Positions 33,936 through 44,351 of a stretch of 64,000 nt of DNA are shown here, one piece after another. A program made the translations under genes and the position numbers. The stretch is from Actinernus sp. WN-2022. Taxonomy: Eukaryota > Cnidaria > Anthozoa > Actiniaria > Actinernidae. The notes under the pieces are model-generated. The model was not told the origin of the DNA. It made no database searches and saw only the letters and a program-made list of their open reading frames with translations. The stretch covers positions 85,355,740 to 85,419,739 of the forward strand of contig JAOWCC010000577.1 of the NCBI GenBank assembly GCA_030867875.1, read 5' to 3'. The stretch's first letter is position 1; each line of letters opens with the position of its first letter.

Positions 33936-35351
33936 CTATTGAAAAAGCCTCAGTCCCAGTCCACATAGTGCAAGAAAGATCGAGAGGAACGGGAGAGTGA
34001 GACTGCAGGAAATTTCCGAGAACTGACACTGCGTGTTCATAGCGTATTGCACGAAGTCATTTAACTGGGACCGATTATGGAACAAGTGACGTGGACTCCA
34101 CTCTATATAAGTATTCAGCTTCCTGATCATGCTATTGAATTCCTTTGTCAGACTAGCAGTTGATATCCAGGGATGAATACAAACAAATATTGAGTAGATT
34201 AGAAGGACACAAATGTAATAATAACTCGTCCATGAAATAGAATCGTTGCTGCTTGTCAGTAGAATTACCGCGAAGTACAGGACAAGCCAGAAGTGACAGG
34301 CAGTGTTCAAGAGAAACCACTTCTTGTACGAACCGACGGTAGCAGCAATAGTACAGCAAAGATCCTGGTGAATTGCAATATAACAATTCACTGAGTCTCC
34401 CTCTACTGTGAAAATTCTCTGGATACATTGCTTTGTTAGAGTTATAAGTCCATTGACGATCATTCCAAATACCAGACAGCCCACGACAGTAAACCACAGC
34501 ATTAAAGCGATAAAAAAATACCATATAAAAACTTTGCTGTCACAGCTATCGCATTGAACTCCAAGAGGGCAACATTTTCGTAGCAGAACAGCCGTAGTTA
34601 AAAGAACAAGGGAACTTGTTAAGATTAAATTCACAGCTCCCCATCTGTTCTTCTTGACGAGATTGTAGGCAGCTGACAGTTGAAGGGTTTTCGGCCGTCC
34701 AGAGCTCTTCCGTACGCAGTAACACATCATAAGAAGTGACAAAACTTGAGAAGCTACGACAACAAAACGAGTAAATTGATAAATATCGTATTCACTCGAA
34801 GTAACGTGAGAGGAATCGCTGTCTGCAATCAAACAAAATGAATAATTGACGTACCGAGAGGTTGGACGACACCAGAAAACTGTGACCGCTTCTCCAGCGA
34901 AGAGAAATAAAACAATAGGTATCGTTATCAATAGTGATGCTATTGACCAGCAGCCAAATGGATGCCATAAACCCAAGGCTATTGCAGTATATTTTAGAGG
35001 TCTTCCACTGTAAAGAGTATTATGAAGTCGCGTAGAAATATTTTCAGACATTACAGATTGACCCCTGCTTTGTGACGTTAATGACATCAGTTCGACATCA
35101 GATTTCGTAATATCCGACTCCATATTTATATTCGATTGCGGTACGTTCTCCAGCGATTTCCAAGGCTTTGTCTCTCTAGTAATCTGTACGTGTGCTTCTA
35201 TGCTCTCATTAAGCGGCATCTTTCGCACACTGTTTTCCTCATATTTGGCGTTCAGAAGCGGAGAAGGCTCCAAGCGTTCGTCGAATGTCCCAAAATCTTG
35301 ATCAGTGTTTATCGACAACAGCGGGACTCTTGGTCTAGTTGAGTTAGCCAT
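33936..35351 (-). CDS. Seven-transmembrane protein, possibly gustatory-receptor-like, copy 1
   Basis: An intact single-exon frame of 471 residues from ATG at 35351. The first 120 residues are polar and probably cytoplasmic. Seven hydrophobic segments follow, near residues 134-158, 192-214, 240-258, 275-305, 346-368, 376-398 and 446-469. The protein ends immediately after the last segment (SIFLALCGLGLRLFQ). A long N-terminus, seven segments, short tail and a conserved aromatic/polar end recall insect GR and cnidarian GRL proteins, predicted ligand-gated channels with an inside N-terminus. No GPCR DRY or NPxxY motif is visible. The family call is inference; 7TM topology is clear. A near-identical, disrupted copy lies at 49686-52432. 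Confidence 0.75.
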   Translation of the reverse strand: MANSTRPRVPLLSINTDQDFGTFDERLEPSPLLNAKYEENSVRKMPLNESIEAHVQITRETKPWKSLENVPQSNINMESDITKSDVELMSLTSQSRGQSVMSENISTRLHNTLYSGRPLKYTAIALGLWHPFGCWSIASLLITIPIVLFLFAGEAVTVFWCRPTSRYVNYSFCLIADSDSSHVTSSEYDIYQFTRFVVVASQVLSLLMMCYCVRKSSGRPKTLQLSAAYNLVKKNRWGAVNLILTSSLVLLTTAVLLRKCCPLGVQCDSCDSKVFIWYFFIALMLWFTVVGCLVFGMIVNGLITLTKQCIQRIFTVEGDSVNCYIAIHQDLCCTIAATVGSYKKWFLLNTACHFWLVLYFAVILLTSSNDSISWTSYYYICVLLIYSIFVCIHPWISTASLTKEFNSMIRKLNTYIEWSPRHLFHNRSQLNDFVQYAMNTQCQFSEISCSLTLPFLSIFLALCGLGLRLFQ

Positions 35352-35468
35352 TAGTATGCCGGAAAACTACTGGACGCCTCTTTATGTTAGGTCGTGGGAC
35401 GAAGACTTGTAGTTGTATACTCTTACTCCAAGAAAGCTTTGATATAACTTTCTGTTTCACTGAACTAA

Positions 35469-35503
35469 GCAGTTCACAATGCTTATATCAGTACAGATCA
35501 GTG
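35469..35503 (+). promoter_or_regulatory. 35-bp segment inverted between the two 7TM gene promoters
   Basis: In the 5' flank of copy 1 this segment reads GCAGTTCACAATGC...CAGTG. In copy 2 (52538-52572) it is the exact reverse complement, within otherwise colinear flanks. Short inverted CACTGA/TCAGTG ends border it. Confidence 0.8.
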
Positions 35504-35639
35504 CAAGTGTCGCGTTTCACCACAGGTAGCCCAAGCTTACGATCTGGAGAATGTATGGAAATAATGCACATCACATCACGGTACACCAACATAGCCGCCA
35601 TGCCCTTTGTCATTTGAATCTCTGGGGATTGAGTGAAAC

Positions 35640-37142
35640 TACGGTGGCTCGTAAGGGACATCAGAATTGCAAACCACTTTCTTCGCTAACTCGTCAAAAA
35701 TGACGAGTTAATTTTGCAAAGCACATTTTCGCTAACTCGTCAAATTTTGCAAACCACTTTTTTCGCTAACTCGTCAAAAATGACGAGTTAATTTTACAAA
35801 CCACTTCTTTCTCTAACTCGTCAAAACAATTAGGACCGCAATGCTATCATAGGAGACCATTCGGTGTTGAGGAAAGTGGAAGAGGTGTATACAGGAAGGA
35901 ATGGTTGTAGAAATATTTACTAGTAATACATTACATGCAGAAGCCTCACGACCATTGATGTCATTGTTGTAATATATAAAAAACATGCAGGAGAGAGCAT
36001 GGTACAGTCGCCGTACAAACTCGTTAAATTTTGAGTTTTCAAAAATTGACCAATGGTTCAATATTAAAAATATAAACCTGGACTTGCACTGGAGTTACTT
36101 ATTTTGACTTGCTCTTTCCATTTCTGGCATTGAAATTGTGCTAGATTCATGCTATTTGAGTGACAAGGTTATGTGACCTCCAGCTACAAAGGGCCTAGTA
36201 TTGCAGGCTGATAGGAAATGCATTGTAAAAACTAGTACACGTTTTCATTGCTGAAACAATTTGTCGTTTTGCTGTAAGTCCATGCGTAATAGGCATCATT
36301 TTGTCAGATATGTCAGTATGTCACATGACTAAGATTTACTGGAGTAAGCAGTAAAGCAAGAGGGTCTACAGTGTATATGTGGATATCGTTAGTGCAAGGG
36401 GGATATACGTACTAAGGGGACGTGCTAGGATAGGATAAGAAGATATATATGTAGATGATAGCTATTGTGTTGCACTGGGCATCCAAACGTTTTTAACGTT
36501 TAGTTTATATGACATGCTGGCTACTATTACCTAGAACTAGACTTTCGTAGATACTAATAATACTAAATATAATAATAGCATTTTAATAATGGAAAACTAT
36601 AAGAACAAAATAAAATGTATTTTTATTGTTATTCTTTCACTATAAAACATTCACTGATACTTGAAACAAAATTATTTATGAGATCACCACACGAAAGTTA
36701 GTCCACAATTGACTTCAGTTAAGTTTATGCGAAAATGTTGCAGTTGTTATTGATGATTCAGTAATAGACCAGTTCGCGGTTAATTCCGACATTTTGAAAG
36801 GGGTGGAAACATGACGCGAAATACAGTGTTTGTATGGGAATCCGATGCCAAATGATTTCCATAGCGAAAAATGTGGTTCGCAAAATTAACTCGTCATTTT
36901 TGGCGAGTTAGCGAAAAATGTGGTTCGCAAAATTCACTCGTCATTTTTGACGAATTAGCGAAGAAAGTGGTTTGCAAAATTAACTCGTCATTTTTGACGA
37001 GTTAGCGAAAAAAGTGGTTTGCAAAATTAACTTGTCATAAATTAACTCGTCATTTTTGACGTGTTAGTGACTAACTCGTCATTTTTGACGAGTTAGAGAA
37101 AAATGTGGTTTGCAATTCTGATGTCCCTTACGAGCCACCGTA
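35640..37142. mobile_element. DNA element with palindrome arrays at both ends, 1503 bp
   Basis: Terminal inverted repeats start TACGGTGGCTCGTAAGGGAC and are flanked by a perfect 6-bp duplication, TGAAAC (35634-35639 and 37143-37148). Inside each end are several copies of the palindrome AACTCGTCA-(A/T)4-TGACGAGTT linked by GTGGTTTGCAAAA-like spacers: about three on the left (to 35830) and six on the right (36860-37100). The interior (35830-36840) has no recognisable transposase. It is inserted in another repeat (CATTTGAATCTCTGGGGATT), also present at 29910. Confidence 0.8.
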
Positions 37143-37500
37143 TGAAACCCATCTATTGTCGCTGTGATGCTCTTAATTTTTAAGGTTTCAAAAATCTTCG
37201 CTGTCCCTTGTAGTCATTACCTTTAATGTCTGTGGCGATTCCTACAACAACTTTTATTGAAGTACTAGTTGAGATGGAAAACATTTAAAGAGAAAAAGAA
37301 ATTGTAAAGTGTGCAAAATGAAGTACTTATGTCATCTGTAATAACCACACAGGTGACAAATTACATGTTTATGTTAAAAAAAAAAAAGGAAATGCCAGGC
37401 TAGTCGAGGCTGCAATTATCGTAATAGAATTTCAATATGATGTGTAAAATAAAAAGGAAATCAAAAACAAACAAACGAGACATGAATACAAGCACAATAC
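37143..37500. other. Unassigned non-coding stretch
   Basis: No feature recognised beyond an A-rich run at 37377-37390. Confidence 0.35.
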
Positions 37501-39180
37501 AACATGTCATGTGATATAAATTAACGTTGTACAGATAATTTCAGATAGTTTCGTAACATTTTATAAGTAAAATTTTATATCTAAGTTTGAAGCTGGATCT
37601 CGTCATGAATTTAAGTGAATCATCCATTTTGGACCGTATCTTATATTAAATTTACCGAAATTCGTGCGAATCTGTGGAAGATAGAAGGAAGCTTGTATTG
37701 TAAGAGTGTATGTCACTAGTGAAAGTAAAAATGAATTAAATACTTGGGGAAGCAGACCATTATAGAACTGATACATGAAAAAGACAGTTTGAAATGTTAT
37801 TAGGTCTGTAACTGAACTTTAAAATATTTAGGAAAAAAAGATTAGTATGGGCATCGAATTTAGAGAAAGTGATGATGCGAATAGCTTACTTTTGAAGTAT
37901 TGTAATTGGTTTAATGTTAGTATTGTAGGTATTGCCCCATATAAAGAGGCCATAAATTAAATGGGGATAAATTAAAGAATGATACAATTGAGATCAATAT
38001 TGATATAATGTCTTAATTTTGAAAGTATACCAATGCTTCTTGAGATTTTTTTTGAGAGCTAGCTAGTTAGCTATATTAGACATCATTCGCCCTGCCGAGA
38101 TATGGTCTTTTCAATTTAGACTAGAATCAATCATTATTCTCAAATATTTAATACTATTTACATGTTTAATATTTTGATCATTGATTTTTATTTGGACCGA
38201 GTGATTAAGTTTCTTTTGAGGAGGGTGAAAGATAACAAAATGGGCCGTTTAGTCTTGATTAAGGGTGGTTTTTGATTTCGTGATACTCTATTAATTACGA
38301 AGCTTTTTAAAACATTTTATTAGATTAAGAGCATCATAGCGATTACATTCTCTTTTAATCGCTAATACAGATCGTAAGTTTGGGTTACCTGTGATTTCAT
38401 CCATGCCAAGCTTTAATTTGACCGTTTCAATAATTATCCAGTGTAATAGTAAAGAGCATATCAACATTATAGTCCCACGAGCATGCTAGATCAGATACAA
38501 TGTTGTTTAAAACATTGTCAATGTCATTACTTGAGAAGGTTAGCCTGGTATCGTCAGCATACATTCTTGGTGTAGAGTTTAAAACGCAGTAACGGAGATC
38601 ATTGATGAATAATAAAAACAACAATGGACCAAGGATTGTTCCGTGAGGAATGCCATGACTGAGATAGCGTGTTCCTGACAATGACCCGTTGACAAACATT
38701 TCTGAGAGCGTTATTCAAGTAGGATGAAAAACAATCGTGGGCTATTCCTTTGCTACCGTAATACTCGAGTTTAGACAGTAAAATACTAGGTACTTATTGA
38801 CTGAGTGGGAGGGCCGGCGAGGTCATGACGTACGGACCGAGCACACGTACAAAATGACCGAGAGCCAAATATTTTACCGTCCGGCCCGATCTAACTCAGT
38901 CAATAGGTTTTTTATCATATGACCATATATTTTTGTAGATCAAACCGCAAAACAGCAAGAAAAAATTGTGCAGGGCCGGACGGCTTTTTTCGGCCCGCTC
39001 ACACCATACACGTCCGGCCCTCATCACGTGACTTTTGTAAATGGTTTTGAAAAATAAGCGCGCGGGGGCCGTACGGGTCATGATAATACGATTGACGGTA
39101 TCAAATGCCTTTTTGAGGTGGGAATCTGCCGCCTGGATCTCAAAATCAGACCAAAATATCATAGTTTCCATGCCCTTTCT
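37500..39180 (-). mobile_element. Degraded CR1/jockey-like LINE, interrupted
   Basis: Minus-strand RT remnants: KAFDTVNR near 39100, LSKLEYYGSKGIAHDC near 38750, HGTILGPLLFLLFINDL and the MYADDT catalytic box at 38560-38640, then a FVIFHPPQKKLN / SIKYL block near 38150-38230 and decayed thumb sequence down to about 37600. A 298-bp insertion separates motif A from the next block. Between 38290 and 38410 a short foreign-looking frame (NPNLRSVLAIKREC) interrupts the order. Confidence 0.75.
38787..39084. mobile_element. 298-bp insertion inside the LINE
   Basis: AATAC is duplicated at 38782-38786 and 39085-39089. Removing one copy plus the insert restores the LINE frame. The interior is rich in GGGCCGG motifs, with no clear terminal inverted repeats and no coding capacity. 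Confidence 0.65.
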
Positions 39181-39239
39181 CAGACCTGTACGCTATTTCA
39201 TAACAAGAGAAATATATGAAGATCTGCTGTCTCATACTT

Positions 39240-39435
39240 CCCAGCTGTCTCATACTTCCCAGCCTGGCCATTGCACTAACCACACACTCAACATTGTAAA
39301 CTGCATGGCTGCCATTGGCGCCGAAATAGCAGTCCGAAAAATTCACTGACGGGATATGTCATTAAAATGTAAAGCGCCACGAGACTGTGGTGATATGGCG
39401 CTATAAAAATATGGCCTATTATTGTTATTATTATT
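39240..39435 (+). mobile_element. SINE, 5'-truncated copy
   Basis: Shares CAGCCTGGCCATTGCACTAA through the tail GATATGGCGCTATA with the copy ending at 40336, and ends in an ATT-type run. Lacks the promoter-bearing head. Confidence 0.7.
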
Positions 39436-39771
39436 ATTATTATCATATCCTATTCCAGATTAAAGTGCGCCGCCCTGTTGACAAACCTACTAACAAATCT
39501 AAAGCTATTGCTCTCTCGGATCATTTCTAACTAACAAGGCTTTATAAAAGGTCAATTATACCCTCCACCAGCCCTCCCTCGGGAAATAATAATGTCCATC
39601 GAACAAAGTGAAATCTGATTGGTTGGGGCAAAAAATCTCGACTTGGAAAATTAAAAAAAGTAACACTTACGAAACTTGACTCGGGCGACCAAAGGCCTGG
39701 CCCGAGTAACAACCATTCCCCTAATGACATGCAATTAATTCCCTTAGAACTCATCCATGCATTGTAATAGA
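39436..39771. other. Unassigned non-coding stretch
   Basis: No feature recognised. Confidence 0.35.
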
Positions 39772-39849
39772 GATGGCGTACGCAAAGCTCGCGAGGCATT
39801 TCTTATTGATAAAGGACAAACATTAGAACCTATTAAAAGGCATGAATAG
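39772..39849 (+). mobile_element. Possible GIY-YIG endonuclease tail of a Penelope-like element
   Basis: A 25-codon frame reads RKAREAFLIDKGQTLEPI before its stop. This resembles the end of GIY-YIG domains in Penelope-like retroelements. Very short, so tentative. Confidence 0.3.
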
Positions 39850-40009
39850 AAAGAAAGAAATGTAATAGTACTCAGTCTACTATAAAATTGTACTGTTCTT
39901 AGTTTTCTATCACGCCCACTCATCACATTATCACTTGTAATTTGATCTCCTAGTCTCACATTCATGTTTTCGAAATTTAAAATTTGTAACTGTTTCTTGC
40001 CATATACTT

Positions 40010-40336
40010 GTGTTCGGGGTTCGAACCCGGCCGCGACCTTGGGCAGGGACGTATATAAGCCGTTGGCCTTGTCTCCTTCTACTTCTAATCAGTATTTGAA
40101 GGGGACGTGAAAGAACCTGTTGTACTACTCGAAAAAGAGCAGGGGATTGTCACCCGGTACAGCAGCCTGGCCATTGCACTAACCACACTCAACATTGTAA
40201 ACTGCGTGGCTGCCATTGGCGCCGAAATAGCAGTCCGAAAAATTCACTGACGGGATATGTCAGTAAAATGTAAAGCGCCATGAGACTGTGGTGATATGGC
40301 GCTATATAAATATGGCCTATTATTATTATTATTACC
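40010..40336 (+). mobile_element. SINE with pol III B box and ATT tail
   Basis: GGGGTTCGAACCCGG at about 40017 matches a tRNA-type B box. The body includes GCCGAAATAGCAGTCCG and GCGCCATGAGACTGTGG, and the 3' end is an ATT repeat (40319-40336). The A box is not evident, so the head may be truncated. Direct relative of 39240-39435. Confidence 0.72.
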
Positions 40337-41230
40337 CTGAGGAAGGTTGGCACGAATATCGGTAGCAATTATATATTTTCCATAATCGTACAATCAGCCT
40401 TTCATTTTATTACCCTATTTCAGACTAAAACAGCTCCCGTATACCTTATATATGGAAGTACCCCCCCCCCCCCCCCAAAAAAAAGGGGTCTATCTCTTCG
40501 TGCTTGTAAGTTGTTTTCATGACACTTTGACAGATTCAAATAAAGGCACGAGGCTAGTAATTTCTAGTGACAGTTTCCGTGGTAACATGTAATGTGACCT
40601 TTGAACTTTAATTTAAAGAAATTTGAAAAAAGCCTCTGGGAGGAAGGTAGAGTGTTTTAATTTGGTGGCCGGTATTTTAGTGTAATCGAATCAGGCTTAG
40701 TGCATACTTTCTTGGTCCAACTAGAACGGTTGGAAATTTTAAAAGCAAGGCCAATTAAGGTAAATGTGAAATTTGATACCCTCCAGTTTCAACGAATTTA
40801 ACAAACTTTTCCACGATGTCTAGTTGGACTGAAAAACTACATGGTAAACTGTATTAGTTCCACCTGTTTTAATTCTGATCTTTGTGCACTCTAATTTCCT
40901 ACCAAAGCCTTGTATCATATTTTCTTGAAACTGATTGAGATCAAAGGTAACAGGGTCCGTCGCTATGGCAACCATCTTTACCAGGACCGGGTTGTTCAAA
41001 GCCGGAGTAGTGATAATCCAGGGTTAATTTCCATGACAACCAATAGGTTCTGTGCAGAGTTAATCCAGGATTAACACTAATCGGGCTTTGAACAACCCGG
41101 CCCAGAACGTTAAAATGTGAACTCTACATGAGATAGAGTGAACTCAATGTTATCTGTACAACCAAACGGAAGTATACCACCCATTTACTTCTAAGGGGTG
41201 TGGTCATTCTTGGCCCCGGCCTTAATATAC
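40337..41230. other. Intergenic, with poly-C run and a foldback
   Basis: A poly-C run lies at 40461-40476. A foldback at 40987-41100 has arms beginning CCGGGTTGTTCAAAGCC, with a paired AATCCAGG inner segment. No gene recognised. Confidence 0.5.
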
Positions 41231-41234
41231 CTGA

Positions 41235-42068
41235 GCACGGTTAAGGCTTGTCTTCCCTGCCAGTCAGTCACGCCCAAGTCTGCAGCAGAGCCTTTCAGAC
41301 CAACAGATGCCTGTCAAGCCATGGCAGGAGGTACACATTGATCTTTGCGGACCTTTTCCCACAGGGGAGAGTTTGTTTGTCTGCGAAGATGCATGCACAC
41401 ACTGGCGGGAAGTAGTGATTATGCGGTCAACTATACGTCTGAGGTGATAATTGGACATCACCGAAAGATCTTCGCAGCAAACGGGTTGCCCGCAGAAAAA
41501 ATTGTTACAGACAATGAAGCAAACCTTGTGTCAGAGGAGTTTGAGAAGTACTTGAAGGTGCATGGCATAAAATATCGCAAAGTTACGCCTTATTGGCCAC
41601 GGCCAATGCGTAAGTGGTACGTTCCAACCACACTATTGGAAAGCCGATCCGCGCTGCTCATGCTGAAAGAAACAACAGGCGAAACTAAAAGGACAGTTTG
41701 CATTCTTTCTCAATTATAGAGTGACTCCTCACGCGACAACAGGAGTCTCTCCAGCGTTGCTATACTTAGGGCAAGAGAATCGTACAAAGGTGCCACAACT
41801 AGATACTCCTATATCTAACGTGCTGTCAGACGCTCTGTGCTCAGCACGGAATAAATACCAGCAAGCCAAAGAGCGAACGAAGGCATATGCGGACCGCAAG
41901 AACAACGCCACTCCCTCCGGTACTGATCAAACAAGGCGACAAAGTGTTACTACAATAAGCGCGTCAAAACAAGTTGACAACAAAATGACCCTATACCAGA
42001 AGTCCATAACCAGAAGTCCTGATCTGTCATGTCAGGTCTTGGCCATCAGCATGCAGTTTACGATATAA
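41235..42068 (+). pseudogene. Gypsy-type integrase fragment
   Basis: The last CxxC of the zinc finger (CLPCQ, about 41250) is followed by HIDLCGPFPTGE and the second acidic motif VTDNEANLVSEEF (41500-41560). The region that should hold the catalytic Glu (near 41600) is rearranged by small indels. The C-terminal part (RVTPHATTGVSPALL, ADRKNN) follows in another frame to 42068. Multiple frameshifts; inactive. No LTRs were found. Confidence 0.78.
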
Positions 42069-43070
42069 TCTATTTTTAGAAAACGATTCTTGCTAAAGTC
42101 GATAGCCAAGCGTGTTGCACCTAATTGCCAGAGCAACTATGATTTGTCCAAAACATCAAAGCCCTTGTTCTAACGAGAGAACTAATTTTGTTTTTATAAA
42201 AGAAACATCGCTGCCATGCATTGTTTTTCCTCCACGAAAGTACAGTTTGAGCGCCCTTCGAAATATAGATTATCCCTGCGTAATCTGTGATGGGCCGCGT
42301 TCCATTGCTTACGGAGACTTCTGGTGTTGGTCTTCTGTATGTGGCATTTCTGTGTATGCAATCCTTGTGTAATCATGAATTTGTTGAAGTGTAGACGTGA
42401 AGAGAACTCTTTCTAACTCTGTGTGAACTATCAGTTTCCAAAGAGCAAGATCTCTCCTGTTATCAAGATGGTGAGCAGCAAATAATTTTCTTCTATTGGC
42501 TTCGATAAAGTCAAGCAGCCGGTTCAAAATTCAATTAGCATTTACAATTACATTCTCAATTTCAGTTGATTTCCGGTATTTAAACTTCACCGGGGAGAAC
42601 AGCAGCCGGGAATCTTAAGAAAATGTCGGGAATTGGTAGGCTCAGGGTATTTACCGGGAGATCGTTGACTCCGTCGGGACAAAATGAAAATATATCGGGA
42701 CAACTTTTGAGATAAACACCACAGCTCAAACAGGATCGAGGTGCACGATAACCCCTAAACTACAAAATATATTCATCTAACACCGGCCTGGCATTTTTAT
42801 CACCCAGTAATATATTTTTCCTGCCAAAGTGCTACTGTAGGTTCTCTTCTAATACACTTCCTTAACTGAGCGGAGCAGCATTCACTACCTGTTAGGTATA
42901 CTAGTATATCCTTAGTTTTGTCAGGTCTTGCAAAAGGAGGGTGTTCACAGCTTCCCATGACTCTTTGCGCGCCCATGTCAACAATGAAGCCGACTTTAAA
43001 GATGGCGTCGTATTTTTCGCGCGGTTTTGTGCCGTTACTTTGGAAAGTATTTTCATCCTTTTCTTTGGTC
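42069..43070. other. Unassigned non-coding stretch
   Basis: A block near 42580-42710 is rich in CGGGA-type motifs (GTCGGGAATTGG, ATATCGGGACAAC). No gene recognised. Confidence 0.4.
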
Positions 43071-44219
43071 TTATTGTTCTGGAAAATCCAAGTATTCGAC
43101 GAAATAGTATTGTATTATATCATCTAAGGAGATATAACTATAGATTTGCATGATTTTAATACTGATGTCATCGCTGGCCTGCTCATAAATTATAGTATTT
43201 CGGTTGTCAGTTTTTTCGCCGAGTCGTTTTTCCTCCGAGTCGTTTTTCCTCCGTACTAAACCATCTTTCTTTCGTCTTGGTTTTGCTGTGCCCTTCGCTC
43301 TCTCGTGAAGAGAATGCCTTTCTAGATGCACGAACGAATCCCCCCACCTCAGTTGGCCACGCTCTATTTCCAAGAGTACTGCTGCATGGAAACGCCGAAC
43401 AGCGGCCCACTCGTGATACATGGCTAGATACATGAGGTCATGTAAATGGGAGATACGGGCGCTCTTTTCTTCTTCAGTTATTTTCTTGGATTTCAAAATA
43501 GCACAGAATCCAGCTGTGAACTCCTCTATTGAAAGCTCGTCGTAGGTTGTTTCTTTTAAGACGTGAGTCAGACTAAGCTCACTATGCGGCCAGATCTGTG
43601 GAAAAACTATCCTTGAAGTGATCTTTGCTGTTTTGCCTGACTTTAACTTCGTACGGCTCTTATCTCGCACCCTGTTTCCTGACTTTTCTCCGAACTCCTC
43701 CTCGCTACGCTCATTCTCATCCACGTCTGAAGTCGAGGAGCTATCATCCTCCACCTCGCCTAAACCAACCCGTTTCAATCTCTTGTCCGCCTTACGCGAA
43801 ATGACCTTCATGCGGCGGAGATCCTCCAGCGTTGTTGATGACTCGCTCTTCGACTTTCCGGTTAGTCGCATGTCCCCTTGCCCTTGGGCGTTTATTGAGC
43901 TTCGCGAACCGGAATCTTTATCCAACCTCATGCTCTGCAGCTCCTCTCTCATGCTTTCCAACTCTCGTCTCCGCTCTTGAATTAATTTCTCCCGTTTAAC
44001 CATTTGCAATGCATTAACCAGTGCGGTTTTCTCTGCCTCTAAGGCCTCCAGTTCTCGATCTTCTGCCGACTGCTTTGCTATGATAGGCGTGCCCTCCGTT
44101 TCCAAACGTTTAACTACGGGCGTCACGGGTGAAAAACACTCAGATCCAGCGTTCAAGACAGAATAGTTCACTTTTGGCAATTTACGTAATGAACGCTGAA
44201 TAGACATTATCAAATTCAA
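43071..44219 (-). CDS. Solitary Gag-like protein
   Basis: An intact 382-codon frame from 44219. A coiled-coil (residues about 50-105: ELEALEAEKTALVNAL, RRELESMREELQ) is followed by a charged linker and a helical region with WPHSELSLTHVLKE, LSIEEFTAGFCAILKSK, HLHDLMYLAMYHEWAAVRRFHAAVLLEI (in parts) and RWGDSFVHLERHSLH. This is the layout of Gag-like proteins of cnidarian gypsy-type elements. The C-terminus changes after residue 310 into low-similarity sequence, with a tandem GAGTCGTTTTTCCTCC at 43219-43255. No pol, LTR or primer-binding site is adjacent. It may be a truncated copy or a captured gag gene. Confidence 0.6.
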   Translation of the reverse strand: MNLIMSIQRSLRKLPKVNYSVLNAGSECFSPVTPVVKRLETEGTPIIAKQSAEDRELEALEAEKTALVNALQMVKREKLIQERRRELESMREELQSMRLDKDSGSRSSINAQGQGDMRLTGKSKSESSTTLEDLRRMKVISRKADKRLKRVGLGEVEDDSSSTSDVDENERSEEEFGEKSGNRVRDKSRTKLKSGKTAKITSRIVFPQIWPHSELSLTHVLKETTYDELSIEEFTAGFCAILKSKKITEEEKSARISHLHDLMYLAMYHEWAAVRRFHAAVLLEIERGQLRWGDSFVHLERHSLHERAKGTAKPRRKKDGLVRRKNDSEEKRLGEKTDNRNTIIYEQASDDISIKIMQIYSYISLDDIIQYYFVEYLDFPEQ

Positions 44220-44351
44220 ACAAATAAAACTAGTGGCTAACTTAAAATATGTTTCGAGTACAGCTCAGGATAACGAATGAACTGATGTATAAAATAACTC
44301 GATCCTACTAACCGCACCCGGATTATGATATCACACTAATTAAGGCTACGT

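Noticed and set aside
35136..35342. Plus-strand frame opposite the 7TM gene N-terminus
   Set aside because: Shadow of the minus-strand coding frame; the same shadow appears in copy 2.
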